The notes: generated by a model not told the origin, from the sequence alone. Positions 24,953 to 33,995 are shown, numbered from the stretch's first letter. The stretch: DNA of 64,000 nucleotides from an uncultured Methylocystaceae bacterium (GCA_937870755.1 CALMZV010000165.1:31795-95794), one strand, 5' to 3'. Made by a program: numbers and translations.

Positions 24953-26113
24953 TCAGTATCCAAGGAACTCTTCGGCGTGAATGCTCTCGGCCTGGACCCC
25001 AGCCGACTTGAGCAGGGTTTCCATCGCGGCGACCATTGCGGAAGGGCCAGCCAGGTAGAAGACAGGGCGGGCGATGTCGCCGACATGCCGTTCGATCATT
25101 TCGCGCGTGATGAACCCGCGCTCGCCCTGCCAGTCGGGCGCATCGGTCATCGTTGGCACCAGCTTGAAGCCCGAGTTCTCTCCCGCAGTCTGCTCCAACT
25201 CGGCGAGGAACGCAGCGTCTTCTGCACTTCGGTTGCTGTAGAACAGAGTTAGGTCACGCGCGCGCCCGCTTTTGGCAGCATCCCGGATCATGCTGCGAAA
25301 CGGCGTGATGCCGAGACCACCCGCGAGGAACGCCGCCGGGCGTGCGGCATCGTCATGCAGCGTCAGATCACCGTAGGGGCCTTCGATCTCGATTTCCGAT
25401 CCGACTGGTAGGCTTGCAAGACTGCGCTTGAGAGCGGAATCGGTGAGCCTCGTCGCAATCACCAGATCCGGGTCATCCGGCGCGCTTGCGATGGAAAAGG
25501 TCCGCACGAGGCCTTTGCCGTCCACTTCCTTCAGAGCAGGCAGCGTCACATAGACGGCTTGACCGGCCTTGAAGGTGAAACCGTCCGGTCTCTTCAGATG
25601 AATCGCGAGCGTTCCGCGAGCGACGTCCTCCTTGGCCGTAACACTGGTCGTATAGACCACACCCCGCTTGAGGAAGCTGCCGCGCCGCCACTGCGTCAGC
25701 CGCAGCCCGTCGCGCATCCCCATGCCGAGAAGCGTGAGGTTTGCCGCTCCAGCGATCAACTCGATCGCCTGCACGACATAGAACGTCGTGTCGAACTCGC
25801 CCGCCCGTGCCTTGGAGGCGAGAAACAGCGCCGCCGGGATCAGGATCAGCAGCCCGTTGAGGGCGATGAAGGGCATCCGTTTCAGCTTGGCGCCGACAAG
25901 TCCCTGGCGCTGCCCTTTCGACCAGACGAAACCCGATCCGCCCGTGGCGGCAAGGGCCGGGATCAAAATGAGGAAGCCCCACGGAATAGCGGTCTTGACC
26001 GCGACGACCGCGGCCTCGGAGAGGAACAATTCGGAAATCGCCGTCGAGAGCCAAAAGGTCGCGATGGTGAGGGTGGCAAGCATGCCGGCGACGGGGTGGA
26101 CGATCTTGAGCAT
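24953..26113 (-). CDS. Membrane-bound FAD/NAD(P)H oxidoreductase (ferredoxin reductase-like)
   Basis: A 386-residue protein with about four transmembrane helices in the first 130 residues and an FNR-type reductase behind them. RTFSIAS (FAD binding, RxYS/T), GLGITPFRSMI (NADPH loop) and the C-terminal HAEEFLGY are present. No heme-ligand pair typical of ferric reductases is obvious. It is first of three minus-strand genes facing a MarR gene. It may pass electrons to a membrane acceptor; the partner is unknown. Confidence 0.85.
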   Translation of the reverse strand: MLKIVHPVAGMLATLTIATFWLSTAISELFLSEAAVVAVKTAIPWGFLILIPALAATGGSGFVWSKGQRQGLVGAKLKRMPFIALNGLLILIPAALFLASKARAGEFDTTFYVVQAIELIAGAANLTLLGMGMRDGLRLTQWRRGSFLKRGVVYTTSVTAKEDVARGTLAIHLKRPDGFTFKAGQAVYVTLPALKEVDGKGLVRTFSIASAPDDPDLVIATRLTDSALKRSLASLPVGSEIEIEGPYGDLTLHDDAARPAAFLAGGLGITPFRSMIRDAAKSGRARDLTLFYSNRSAEDAAFLAELEQTAGENSGFKLVPTMTDAPDWQGERGFITREMIERHVGDIARPVFYLAGPSAMVAAMETLLKSAGVQAESIHAEEFLGY

Positions 26114-26125
26114 GGTGGCTCCTCG

Positions 26126-26572
26126 CTAAAGGCTGACCGCCCACACGCCGAGCGCCGAGGCGGCGACGGCGAGGACGATGCGGAGATTGTGGATCATGAG
26201 CCAGGTATCGAGCTTCCTAGACACCTGATCGATTGGAACGGTCTTTGCGGCATAGGCACTATTGCTAGGGACGAAGTAGCCAACGGTGATGGCGAGAACG
26301 GCGAGAATGCAGCCGGCCGCGCCAAACCAGATCATCCGGGTGGCGCTATTGCTCCAGTCAAACCAGAGTATACCGGCCAGCCCGATCAGCGTCGGAATGA
26401 CAACAATCGGGATCGCTCGCATGACCAGATTGCCATGCCGGGCGAACCATTCGAGGAAATCGGCGGGTGGAAGGCTCTTCCAGTATCCGCCCAGGATAAC
26501 CCCGATTGCGAGCATGACGCCCGCGAACATCGCCGACCCCGTGACCGCAAGAATGCTGAACAGAAGCCCCAT
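26126..26572 (-). CDS. DUF1772-type integral membrane protein
   Basis: A 148-residue protein with four hydrophobic segments (LLFSILAVTGSAMFAGVMLA at the start). ATG 26572 is chosen because the upstream in-frame residues are not protein-like. Resembles DUF1772/anthrone-oxygenase-like membrane proteins. It sits between a flavin reductase and an ABM monooxygenase gene, suggesting a role in quinone or aromatic chemistry (inference). Confidence 0.7.
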   Translation of the reverse strand: MGLLFSILAVTGSAMFAGVMLAIGVILGGYWKSLPPADFLEWFARHGNLVMRAIPIVVIPTLIGLAGILWFDWSNSATRMIWFGAAGCILAVLAITVGYFVPSNSAYAAKTVPIDQVSRKLDTWLMIHNLRIVLAVAASALGVWAVSL

Positions 26573-26610
26573 GCCTCTTCTCCTTCCTGTTCGCGTGCCG
26601 ATTGTCGCGG

Positions 26611-26979
26611 TCAGGCCGTGCAAATGTTGGCGACCGCAACTTTCTGGAAGAGGTGCGGGCTGGCGACGGCGGATGACGGATAGGCCGAGAGCTTTGCGAT
26701 GAACTCGGGATGGGTGAAAGCGGCTCGGAACGTCTCGGTCGAGTCCCACACCGCATAGTTCAAGTAGGTCGGGCTATCGCCAAGCGCGCGATGGAGCTGG
26801 GTCGAGATGAAGCCCGGCTGCCGCTTCATGAACTCGGCGTCGTCGGTCCAGGCGTCGAGCAATGCCTGCTCATCGGCGGCATCGATCAGGAACAGGTTGA
26901 TGAGCACGACCGGCGCGGCGGCGATGCCAAGCTGGCGTTCGATCGGAAACGTCTCGTCCAGGGGTTTCATGAGGGGCAT
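26611..26979 (-). CDS. Antibiotic biosynthesis monooxygenase (ABM) domain protein
   Basis: A 122-residue ferredoxin-like protein: APVVLINLFLIDAADEQALLD, FMKRQPGFISTQLHRAL and YLNYAVWDSTETFRAAF match the ABM family. GGAGAG lies six bases before ATG 26979. ABM proteins oxidise quinones or aromatic compounds without cofactor, but many members are uncharacterised. Divergent from the MarR gene with an operator between. Confidence 0.85.
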   Translation of the reverse strand: MPLMKPLDETFPIERQLGIAAAPVVLINLFLIDAADEQALLDAWTDDAEFMKRQPGFISTQLHRALGDSPTYLNYAVWDSTETFRAAFTHPEFIAKLSAYPSSAVASPHLFQKVAVANICTA

Positions 26980-27041
26980 GGATAGCTCTCCGTTCAAGTT
27001 GGTTCTATGATGTCAATCCGTAGCAATAGACACATATTATC

Positions 27042-27059
27042 TTGACACCATAATGTCAA
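27042..27059. promoter_or_regulatory. Palindromic operator between the ABM and MarR genes
   Basis: TTGACA (27042-27047), six-base spacer, TGTCAA (27054-27059), a perfect inverted repeat. The half-sites also look like -35 hexamers for both directions, and a further TGTCAA occurs at 27011-27016. The arrangement is typical of a MarR repressor that blocks a divergent promoter pair. Confidence 0.65.
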
Positions 27060-27078
27060 TGAAGATAGGTAATGACAA

Positions 27079-27555
27079 ATGAACGATCCTGCCCGCAGCC
27101 CGGAAGGCGACGCCTTGACCGAAATGATCCTCACCATGTTCCGGGTGAACAACCTGACGCTGACCTGGGGCGACCGGCTTGTCGGGCCGCTCGGGCTGAC
27201 CAGCGCCCGGTGGCAGATTCTCGGCGCCATCGCCCTGGCCGACCGTTCGCAGCCAGTGGCGTGGCTCGCCCGCGATTTCGGCGCGAACCGCCAGAACGTC
27301 CAGCGCATCGTCAACGATCTGGCAAAAGAGGGCCTGGTCGAGTTCCAGCCCAATCCGCACCATCGCCGGGCGCATCTCGTCGTGCTGACCGAGAAAGGCC
27401 AGCAGACCTACGACGCAGCGGTCAGTTCCTACTACCCGCGCGCCAACGCGCTCGCGGAGGGGCTTTCGGTTGAAGACATCAAAATCGCGCACCGCGTCTT
27501 GCTGGCGCTTCGGCAAAAACTCGAAGGAGAGAACGATGCTGAAAAGCACGACTGA
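27079..27555 (+). CDS. MarR-family regulator
   Basis: A 158-residue winged-helix protein: LGLTSARWQILGAIALAD, VAWLARDFGANRQNVQRIVNDL (recognition helix) and HHRRAHLVVLTEKG (wing). It overlaps the downstream cytochrome gene by 20 bases and diverges from the ABM/reductase genes, so it probably controls both directions in response to a phenolic or oxidant signal (family knowledge). Confidence 0.92.
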   Translation: MNDPARSPEGDALTEMILTMFRVNNLTLTWGDRLVGPLGLTSARWQILGAIALADRSQPVAWLARDFGANRQNVQRIVNDLAKEGLVEFQPNPHHRRAHLVVLTEKGQQTYDAAVSSYYPRANALAEGLSVEDIKIAHRVLLALRQKLEGENDAEKHD

Positions 27556-28069
27556 TCGCTATGGTGCGATCGCCGTCACCATCCACTGGCTTACCGCCAT
27601 CATCATTATTCTGGCGCTTGCCTCAGGGTTTCAGGCGGGCAATTCTATCGACTCCGCAATCAAGGCCGGTTTCCTGCGCATACATATCCCGGCGGCGATC
27701 ATCGTCCTGCTGCTGACCGTGTTTCGCATCGTCTGGTGGTGGTTCTTCGACAGGAAGCCTGCGCCGGTCATGGGTTCGCCACTATGGCAGGAACGGCTGG
27801 CGCGCGGCGTTCACATCGCTCTCTACATTGTCATCCTCGGCATGATCGCCAGCGGTATCGGCATGATCGTCTTGAGTGGCGCGGGACCGATCATTTTCGG
27901 CGAAACCGGCACGGCCCTGCCCAACTTCCATCTTCATCCACCACGCGTCCCTCATGGGCTCGGCGCCAACCTCCTGCTCGCATTGCTTGCCGCCCATGTT
28001 GGAGCCGCGCTTTATCATCACTTCATCCGCCGCGACGGGCTACTCTGGCGCATGTGGTACGGACGTTGA
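27536..28069 (+). CDS. Cytochrome b561 family protein
   Basis: A 177-residue four-helix membrane protein (ATG 27536, with GAAGGAGAG upstream). The histidines in VTIHWLTA, GFLRIHIPA, GVHIALYI and AAHVGAALYHH are probable heme b ligands. It would move electrons between the quinone pool and a periplasmic partner. Translationally coupled to marR; its 3' end overlaps the converging TetR gene by 30 bases. Confidence 0.9.
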   Translation: MLKSTTDRYGAIAVTIHWLTAIIIILALASGFQAGNSIDSAIKAGFLRIHIPAAIIVLLLTVFRIVWWWFFDRKPAPVMGSPLWQERLARGVHIALYIVILGMIASGIGMIVLSGAGPIIFGETGTALPNFHLHPPRVPHGLGANLLLALLAAHVGAALYHHFIRRDGLLWRMWYGR

Positions 28070-28627
28070 AACGGCCTTGAACAATGGCAGGCAGATGGTG
28101 TCGGTGATCTCCTCCAGTGTCATTGCCGGCCCCGTCCGAAACAGGATCTGTTCGCGCAAAATCGCGTAAGGAACACGCAAGACCCCTGGGGCAAGCGGTC
28201 GCGACCCCAGTTCTCCTCGCGCGACGGCAGGCGCAATGACCTGATCCGCGAGCGCCCGTTCGGCTGCGTCCATAGCTCCGGAAAGCAGCGCGAGCGTAGG
28301 CTGGTCCGCTTCGCCGATCAGCGCCCGGAACGTATCTGCCCCTATGGTATCGAACCGCTCCCGGGCATAGCGGAGCATCAACAGAACTCCGTCTCGCAGG
28401 GAACGGTCGGGAAGCCCGATCGGAAACTCGAACCGGAGCGAACGGCCGAGGGCGAACAGCACCATTTCTGATCGCGAGGAATAGCGCCGGTACAGGACCG
28501 GTTTGCTGGTGCGCGCGCGGTGCGCAACCCCTTCGAACGTGACCCCCTGATAGCCGCGCTCGGCCAACTCGGCTCGGACCGCGGCCGCAATTGCATCTTC
28601 CACTTGCTCTCTTGTGCGGCGCGCCAA
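28040..28627 (-). CDS. TetR-family regulator with a TTG start
   Basis: A 195-residue regulator. AAGGAG lies seven bases before a TTG at 28627 that opens LARRTREQVEDAIAAAV; upstream residues are not protein-like, so TTG is the likely start. Helix-turn-helix: GYQGVTFEGVAHRARTSKPVLYRRYSS. It diverges from the FAD monooxygenase gene, with a perfect palindrome between them, and most likely represses it. Confidence 0.87.
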   Translation of the reverse strand: MARRTREQVEDAIAAAVRAELAERGYQGVTFEGVAHRARTSKPVLYRRYSSRSEMVLFALGRSLRFEFPIGLPDRSLRDGVLLMLRYARERFDTIGADTFRALIGEADQPTLALLSGAMDAAERALADQVIAPAVARGELGSRPLAPGVLRVPYAILREQILFRTGPAMTLEEITDTICLPLFKAVSTSVPHAPE

Positions 28628-28673
28628 GCTGGATCTCCTTCGAGTCTTGTCAATCTCGCAGATGCGATATAAA

Positions 28674-28692
28674 TAGATACGCACCGTATCTA
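28674..28692. promoter_or_regulatory. TetR operator in the divergent promoter region
   Basis: TAGATACG, CAC spacer, CGTATCTA: a perfect 8-bp inverted repeat (28674-28692). It follows TTGTCA (28648-28653) and TATAAA, a plausible promoter for the monooxygenase gene, so a bound repressor would cover the start point. Confidence 0.75.
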
Positions 28693-28721
28693 AAATGCAA
28701 TCCTTATCGGAGGCGCCTATC

Positions 28722-29924
28722 ATGGCAAAGCGCACTGCGCTCGTCGTAGGACTTGGAATCAGCGGCATCGCCTGCGCGATTGCGCTGCACCGGGCGGGGT
28801 GGACCCCTGTTGTTATCGAACGTGCGCCAGCTCGCCGCCGCGGCGGCTACTTCATCGCCGTGATGGGGGTCGGGAGAAAGGCCGCTGCGGATTTGGGTGT
28901 CGGAGACCGCCTCGTCGATCACCGGGCCGAAAGCATGACCTATGTCATCGACCGGCAGGGAAATCGGTCCCCCGGCCTGAGCTTCGCCGACATACCGATC
29001 AATCCCTATCTCACCATGCGCGGCGACGTAGAGGATGCTGTCTGGCACACCTTGCAGGACGTGGCGCCCGAGACGGAAATCCACTTCTCGACCACGCCAA
29101 CCGCCATCGAGCAGGATGCCGATGGAGTCGACGTGACGCTTGAGGGACCGGACGGCGTGACGCGCCGCCGGTTTGACCTTGTGGTCGGCGCTGATGGCAT
29201 CCGCTCTACGGTGCGCCGCCTTGCATTCCCCGCCAAGCTTGGTGGCCTTCAACGTCTTGGCACCATGATCTGCGCTTATGCGCTTCAGGAGGATCTGCCC
29301 ACGCTGCCAAGCGGGATCGGCGGGCAGATCATCGAGCCCGGTCGTTCATTCACCGTCTTTCCGTTCGATGATCGGAAATCGACAGTGCTGTTCTCCTGGT
29401 ATGCGGCGGATCCCGATGCCGAGCGCAAGGGACAGGCCGCCGAACAAATCCGCAAGGCATTCGGGACGCAGCCTCTCGGCCCCATCCTGGAAGCGGCCCT
29501 GACGCAGTTGGAATCCAGCGAGGCGGCATTGTTCGACATTGCCGAGCAGGTTCATCTCTCCACCTGGTATCAGAGGCGTGTGGTTCTGGTCGGCGACTCC
29601 GCATGGTGCCCGTCGCTCTACTCAGGGATGGGCGCATCGAGTGGTCTTGCTGGCGCCAATGTGCTGGGCAAGCGCCTCGAACAGCATGGGGACGATATCG
29701 CAGCCGCCCTCGCCGATTGGGAAAGCACCATGCGGCCACGGGTAGCAGAGTTCCAGAAGTCGGCCGGGACCGGAATCGGAGTCTTCACGCCCGCAAGCGA
29801 CAAAGCCATCCGCGTCCGCAAGCGTGCGATGTCACTCCTGACCAACCCGGTCGTCAGATGGGTGTTCTCTCGGCTGGGCAAACACCTGCCGGTCATGCAG
29901 CAGCGAGAACGTGCAATCGTCTGA
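28722..29924 (+). CDS. FAD-dependent aromatic-ring monooxygenase (TetX-like group)
   Basis: A 400-residue class A flavoprotein monooxygenase: GxGxxG in VVGLGISGIACAIALHRAG (residues about 7-25), the DG motif in VVGADGIRSTVR and the GD motif in VVLVGDSAWCPSLYSGMGAS. CGGAGG precedes ATG 28722. Families with this layout include drug-inactivating (TetX, RIF monooxygenase) and catabolic enzymes; sequence does not decide. Control by a divergent TetR resembles drug-inducible systems. Confidence 0.85.
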   Translation: MAKRTALVVGLGISGIACAIALHRAGWTPVVIERAPARRRGGYFIAVMGVGRKAAADLGVGDRLVDHRAESMTYVIDRQGNRSPGLSFADIPINPYLTMRGDVEDAVWHTLQDVAPETEIHFSTTPTAIEQDADGVDVTLEGPDGVTRRRFDLVVGADGIRSTVRRLAFPAKLGGLQRLGTMICAYALQEDLPTLPSGIGGQIIEPGRSFTVFPFDDRKSTVLFSWYAADPDAERKGQAAEQIRKAFGTQPLGPILEAALTQLESSEAALFDIAEQVHLSTWYQRRVVLVGDSAWCPSLYSGMGASSGLAGANVLGKRLEQHGDDIAAALADWESTMRPRVAEFQKSAGTGIGVFTPASDKAIRVRKRAMSLLTNPVVRWVFSRLGKHLPVMQQRERAIV

Positions 29925-30186
29925 GTAGCGAATCGCTGATGTCAGGCGTGGCGAGCGTTTGGTAGAACTGGCTGACGCCGGATCAAGAGCAACGCTCCGC
30001 CGCCGTTCTCCTCACATGGGAAGGGGGAGGTCAAGGCGGTGGTCGTTGTTTCACTTTGGTCATTCGCAGCCTCTGATCATCGAGATTTCGGGCGAGCCTT
30101 TTCGTCATGCGCGCAATTGCTCCGCGCGCAAACTGAACCGCCCCGGGTTTGCCGGAGGCTCCAACTCCTGAGAAGGTGGAGCCATC

Positions 30187-30513
30187 ATGGGCAATACGAG
30201 CAACAAGTTCTCGCCTGAGGTCCGCAGCCGCGCGGTGCGTCTGGTCCTCGATCACGAACACGAGTACACGTCGCGCTGGGCGGCGATTATGTCGGTGGCG
30301 GCCAAGATCGGCTGCACGGCTCAGACGCTGAGCGAGTGGATCAAGCGCACGGAGATTGACGCCGGCCGACGGGCTGGGCTTCCGACGGACGCGGCAGCGA
30401 GGCTGAAGGCGCTGGAGCGCGAGAACCGAGAGCTGCGGCAGGCGAACGAGATCCTGCGCAAGGCGTCGGCGTATTTTGCGATGGCGGAGCTCGACCGCCG
30501 GTCAAAGACATGA
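30187..30513 (+). CDS. IS3-family transposase OrfA
   Basis: A 108-residue protein with a helix-turn-helix ([36 protein letters not shown]) and a leucine-zipper helix ([20 protein letters not shown]). It binds the element ends. It overlaps orfB by four bases (ATGA, 30510-30513), with orfB in the -1 frame. I see no A-rich slippery heptamer, so orfB may be reached by reinitiation. Confidence 0.93.
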   Translation: MGNTSNKFSPEVRSRAVRLVLDHEHEYTSRWAAIMSVAAKIGCTAQTLSEWIKRTEIDAGRRAGLPTDAAARLKALERENRELRQANEILRKASAYFAMAELDRRSKT

Positions 30514-31415
30514 TCGCGTTCATCGACGATCAGCGCGAGGTCCACGGGGTCGAGCCGATCTGCAAGGTGCTGCCGATTGCCCCCTCGACCTACCACGCCC
30601 ATGTCGCCAAGCGCGCTGATCCCGCGAAGCTGTCGGCGCGGGCGCGGCGGGACATGACGCTGAAGCCGGAGATCGCCCGCGTCTTCGCTCAGAACTTCGA
30701 GGTGTATGGCGTGCGAAAGGTCTGGCGGCAGATGAAGCGCGAGGGCTTCGCGGTGGCGCGCTGCACGGTGAAGCGTCTGATGGCCGATCTTGGCCTGCAA
30801 GGCGTCATCCGCGGCAAGCCGGTCAGGACGACCGTGCAGGACAAGGCCGCGCCATGCCCGCTCGACCATGTGAACCGGGTGTTCCACGCCCCGGCGCCGA
30901 ACAGGCTCTGGCTGTCCGACTTCACCTATGTGAGCACATGGGGCGGCTTCGTCTACGTGGCCTTCGTCATCGACGCCTACGCCAGGCGCATCGTCGGCTG
31001 GCGCGTCTCGCGCACCGCCCACGCCAGCTTCGTGCTGCATGCTTTGGAGCAGGCGCTGCATGAGCGTCGTCCAGCCATCAAGGGTGGTCTCGTTCATCAC
31101 TCGGACAGAGGAGCCCAATACGTCAGCATCCGCTACACCGAGCGCCTGGCGGAGGCCGGCATCGAGCCGTCCGTCGGCAGCGTCGGCGACAGCTACGACA
31201 ATGCGCTCGCCGAGACAATCAACGGCCTCTACAAGGCCGAGGTCATCCATCGGCGCGGGCCATGGCGGAGCTTCGAGGCCGTCGAGTTCGCGACCCTGAC
31301 CTGGGTCGACTGGTTCAACAATCGCCGGCTGTTGGAGCCTATCGGCAACATCCCGCCGGCCGAAGCCGAGGAACGCTACTACGCCATGCTCGACGAGCAG
31401 AAGCTGGCGGCGTGA
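30510..31415 (+). CDS. IS3-family transposase OrfB (DDE integrase core)
   Basis: A 301-residue catalytic subunit. The first acidic residue is in [13 protein letters not shown], the second in [12 protein letters not shown], and the glutamate in [16 protein letters not shown] with the usual 35-residue spacing. HTH_21 occupies the N-terminal part. Length is normal and there is no interruption. Confidence 0.94.
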   Translation: MIAFIDDQREVHGVEPICKVLPIAPSTYHAHVAKRADPAKLSARARRDMTLKPEIARVFAQNFEVYGVRKVWRQMKREGFAVARCTVKRLMADLGLQGVIRGKPVRTTVQDKAAPCPLDHVNRVFHAPAPNRLWLSDFTYVSTWGGFVYVAFVIDAYARRIVGWRVSRTAHASFVLHALEQALHERRPAIKGGLVHHSDRGAQYVSIRYTERLAEAGIEPSVGSVGDSYDNALAETINGLYKAEVIHRRGPWRSFEAVEFATLTWVDWFNNRRLLEPIGNIPPAEAEERYYAMLDEQKLAA

Positions 31416-31620
31416 CTCAAACGAAACGGCCTCCGGCAAACCCGGGGCGGTTCAAACCTCACATCCGGTCGCCGTCATCAACGGCTGCACCAACATTCCG
31501 CTTTCGGCGGCAGGGCTCGGGAGACGGAACCATTCTGTATTGCGGCATCGTAGCCAGGAGAACGGACGGTCCGTCAGCCCGATTTCTTCGTCGCTGATCA
31601 GGCCACGAAGAAAGGGAAAA

Positions 31621-32802
31621 TCACGCAGCTTTCAGTACGACGCCATCGGGAAGCACGCCTTGGGTGACATATTTCCACAGCGCCACAAGAAGTTTTCGCG
31701 CCAGCGCAGCGATCATGACCTTCTTCAGCCTGCCGCCTTGCGGGCCGGTTCGCGCGTGGAACCATCGCGCAATACGGCTTTCGGGTTGATGTCGTAGCCA
31801 CAGCCAGGCGAGTTCGATCATTGCCGTTCGCAGGCGTGGGTTTCCCGCCTGCGAGATGCCTTGTTCCCGATTGATCGATCCACTTCGCCATGGGGTCGGA
31901 GCCAGCCCCGCATACGACGCAATCTGCCGTCGATTCTCAAATCTGCGGAAAAGGCCTTCGGCCACCATGACAGAGGCAAATTCGGGTCCAATCCCTTTGA
32001 TCTTCATGAGCAAAGAACCTGCATTTACGGCGCTGACCGTGTTATTTTCGCTGGTGCTTGGAGCTACGCACGTCTCGGCCAGCTCGAGCCGGGCTTCCTC
32101 GATCGCCTTCATCTGGGCGAGGAGCAGTTCCAAACGATCCAGCATGCGTTCAAGCTGGTGCTTCAGGTTGAGCCCAAGCGCGCGGCCGTCTCCCGTCCGC
32201 AGTTCAGTGAGCCGCGGACGTCTGTTCGGTCGCATCGGTTCATAATCACGGATTCCCTGCGATAGCAGAAGGCCCTTCATCCGGTTCACGAGCCGTACGC
32301 GTTCGCCGATCAGCTCGCGGCGTTCGCGGGTCAGGCGGCGATGATCCTCATCTTCGGGAGAGATTGGCCTGACCATTGAGCAGACGCGCGGATCATTGCG
32401 GAGCCAAGCCATCAACGTTCTGAGCAACATTTCACCGTCGATCCGATCGGTCTTGGCGTTCCGCGCACGTCGTGGCTGGGCGATCGAGGCCGGATCAACG
32501 ATGTGGCTTTGCACTCCAGCGGCTTCCAAGGCCCGGTGGAGCCAGAACCCTTCATATCCAGCTTCCTGAATGGTGATAACAGGCACATCACGCCCCAACT
32601 CCCGGCTGGCCTTCAGGCGAAATTCCGAGAGCTTCGCCAGCAGGTCTTCGAGATCGCCACCCGCAACCAGGTAGCGCGACAACCGGACATCGCCGGAAGG
32701 CCGAATCACTGTCAGCAGCCATTTGGATCGCGACAGTTCCAACGAGATCAAAACGGCCTCCGGAACGGTTCTGGGGATAACGAATTTGACAGTTTTCTCC
32801 AT
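31621..32802 (-). CDS. IS110-family transposase (DEDD, Transposase_20)
   Basis: A 393-residue protein. The N-terminal RuvC-like DEDD domain includes LISLELSRSKWLL, and NAKTDRIDGEMLLRTLMAW. The C-terminal Transposase_20 domain has MKIKGIGPEFASVMVAEGLF, RRQIASYAGLAPTPWRSG and QAGNPRLRTAMIELAW with the conserved serine-bearing region. IS110 elements insert without target duplication using a bridge RNA. The element lies just before trbB, at the end of cargo block 1. Confidence 0.92.
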   Translation of the reverse strand: MEKTVKFVIPRTVPEAVLISLELSRSKWLLTVIRPSGDVRLSRYLVAGGDLEDLLAKLSEFRLKASRELGRDVPVITIQEAGYEGFWLHRALEAAGVQSHIVDPASIAQPRRARNAKTDRIDGEMLLRTLMAWLRNDPRVCSMVRPISPEDEDHRRLTRERRELIGERVRLVNRMKGLLLSQGIRDYEPMRPNRRPRLTELRTGDGRALGLNLKHQLERMLDRLELLLAQMKAIEEARLELAETCVAPSTSENNTVSAVNAGSLLMKIKGIGPEFASVMVAEGLFRRFENRRQIASYAGLAPTPWRSGSINREQGISQAGNPRLRTAMIELAWLWLRHQPESRIARWFHARTGPQGGRLKKVMIAALARKLLVALWKYVTQGVLPDGVVLKAA

Positions 32803-32985
32803 GGTACGGGTCCTATTGTTGCATCTTCCTCGCTAGAGTTTGCAAAAGAACGCCGTGGCTTCCAGCGCACGACATTTTCCCCATGGAATCTGTATTTGCA
32901 CGCCACACTACTACTACGACCGATACTTGTTGAACCGGCCCGATTTCGGGCTCTTTTAATCGACCCCATTCCGGGGACTGTCTGT
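32803..32985 (-). other. Non-coding flank of the IS110 transposase, candidate bridge-RNA region
   Basis: About 180 bases between the transposase start and the trbB leader have no credible gene. In the IS110 group the bridge RNA is made from the flank upstream of the transposase gene, so this is the place to look. A strong hairpin, GCCCGATTTCGGGC at 32938-32951 followed by TCTTTTAAT, is present; on the plus strand it also reads as a terminator that would shield trbB from upstream transcription. Element ends cannot be fixed by eye. Confidence 0.4.
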
Positions 32986-33011
32986 GGCGCCTCGTGAGGA
33001 ACGGGGCCGAC

Positions 33012-33995
33012 ATGACCACTTCACATCAGAAACCGGAGGCGATCCAACGCGGCGCGCGCATGTTGCGCACCGCGCTCGGCTCGGCCATCGCGCGCTTTCT
33101 GGAAGACCCTGCCATCGTCGAAGTGATGCTAAACCCGGACGGGCGCATCTGGATCGATCGCCTGTCCGAAGGGCTGGCCGATACGGGCGAGAGGCTGTCG
33201 GCTGCGGACGGCGAGCGCATCGTGCGCCTGGTCGCCCATCATGTCGGCGCGGAGGTTCACGCCCGATCCCCGCGCGTCTCGGCCGAGCTACCCGAAACGG
33301 GGGAGCGGTTCGAGGGGCTTCTTCCCCCGGTAGTCGCCGCGCCGGCCTTCGCTATCCGCAAGCCTGCCGTCGCCGTCTTCACGCTCGACGATTATGTCGC
33401 CGCCGGGATCATGACCGCCGACCAGGCCGTGACCCTGCGTGCGGCCGTCGCGTCCCGCGCCAACATCCTCGTCGCCGGCGGTACCTCGACCGGCAAGACC
33501 ACGCTGACCAATGCGCTGCTCGCCGAAGTGGCGAAGACGCAGGATCGCGTCGTCATCATCGAGGACACGCGCGAGCTGCAATGCGCCGCGCCGAACCTCG
33601 TCTCCATGCGGACCAAGGAAGGCGTCGCCACGCTCTCCGATCTCGTCCGCTCCAGCTTACGCCTGCGCCCCGACCGCATCCCAATCGGCGAGGTGCGCGG
33701 TTCTGAGGCGCTCGACCTCCTGAAAGCCTGGGGCACCGGCCATCCCGGCGGCGTCGGCACCATCCACGCCGGCACCGGCATCGGCGCGCTGCGCCGGCTC
33801 GAACAGCTCATCCAGGAAGCCGTCGTCACCGTCCCGCGCGCGCTGATCGCCGAGACGATCGACCTCGTTGCCGTCCTTTCCGGCCGCGGCTCCGCGCGCC
33901 GGCTCGCCGAACTCGCCCGTGTCGAAGGGCTCGGCCCGGACGGGGACTACCGCATCAGCCCCGCAACCCTTGACCACACTGGAGACCATCCATGA
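33012..33995 (+). CDS. trbB: Conjugal transfer ATPase TrbB (VirB11 family)
   Basis: A 327-residue hexameric secretion ATPase. Walker [13 protein letters not shown] (about residues 156-167), the Asp box [12 protein letters not shown], Walker B-like [22 protein letters not shown] and the His box [14 protein letters not shown] are complete. ATG 33012 is chosen over GTG 32994. First gene of the trb operon, now separated from copG by the cargo insertion. Confidence 0.95.
   Translation: MTTSHQKPEAIQRGARMLRTALGSAIARFLEDPAIVEVMLNPDGRIWIDRLSEGLADTGERLSAADGERIVRLVAHHVGAEVHARSPRVSAELPETGERFEGLLPPVVAAPAFAIRKPAVAVFTLDDYVAAGIMTADQAVTLRAAVASRANILVAGGTSTGKTTLTNALLAEVAKTQDRVVIIEDTRELQCAAPNLVSMRTKEGVATLSDLVRSSLRLRPDRIPIGEVRGSEALDLLKAWGTGHPGGVGTIHAGTGIGALRRLEQLIQEAVVTVPRALIAETIDLVAVLSGRGSARRLAELARVEGLGPDGDYRISPATLDHTGDHP

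Larger units (their letters stand above)
30134..31454 (+). mobile_element. Complete IS3-family insertion sequence, 1321 bp
   Basis: Left end TGAACCGCCCCGGGTTTGCC at 30134 and its exact complement ending at 31454 give 26-bp perfect terminal inverted repeats (30134-30159 and 31429-31454). The flanks are AAC on both sides (30131-30133 and 31455-31457), a 3-bp target duplication usual for IS3. Both transposase frames are intact, so it looks recent and functional. It inserted downstream of the monooxygenase gene. Confidence 0.93.

Noticed and set aside
30480..30520. Search for an A6G-type slippery site at the IS3 orfA/orfB junction
   Set aside because: Only TCAAAGA is present; I do not claim programmed -1 frameshifting.
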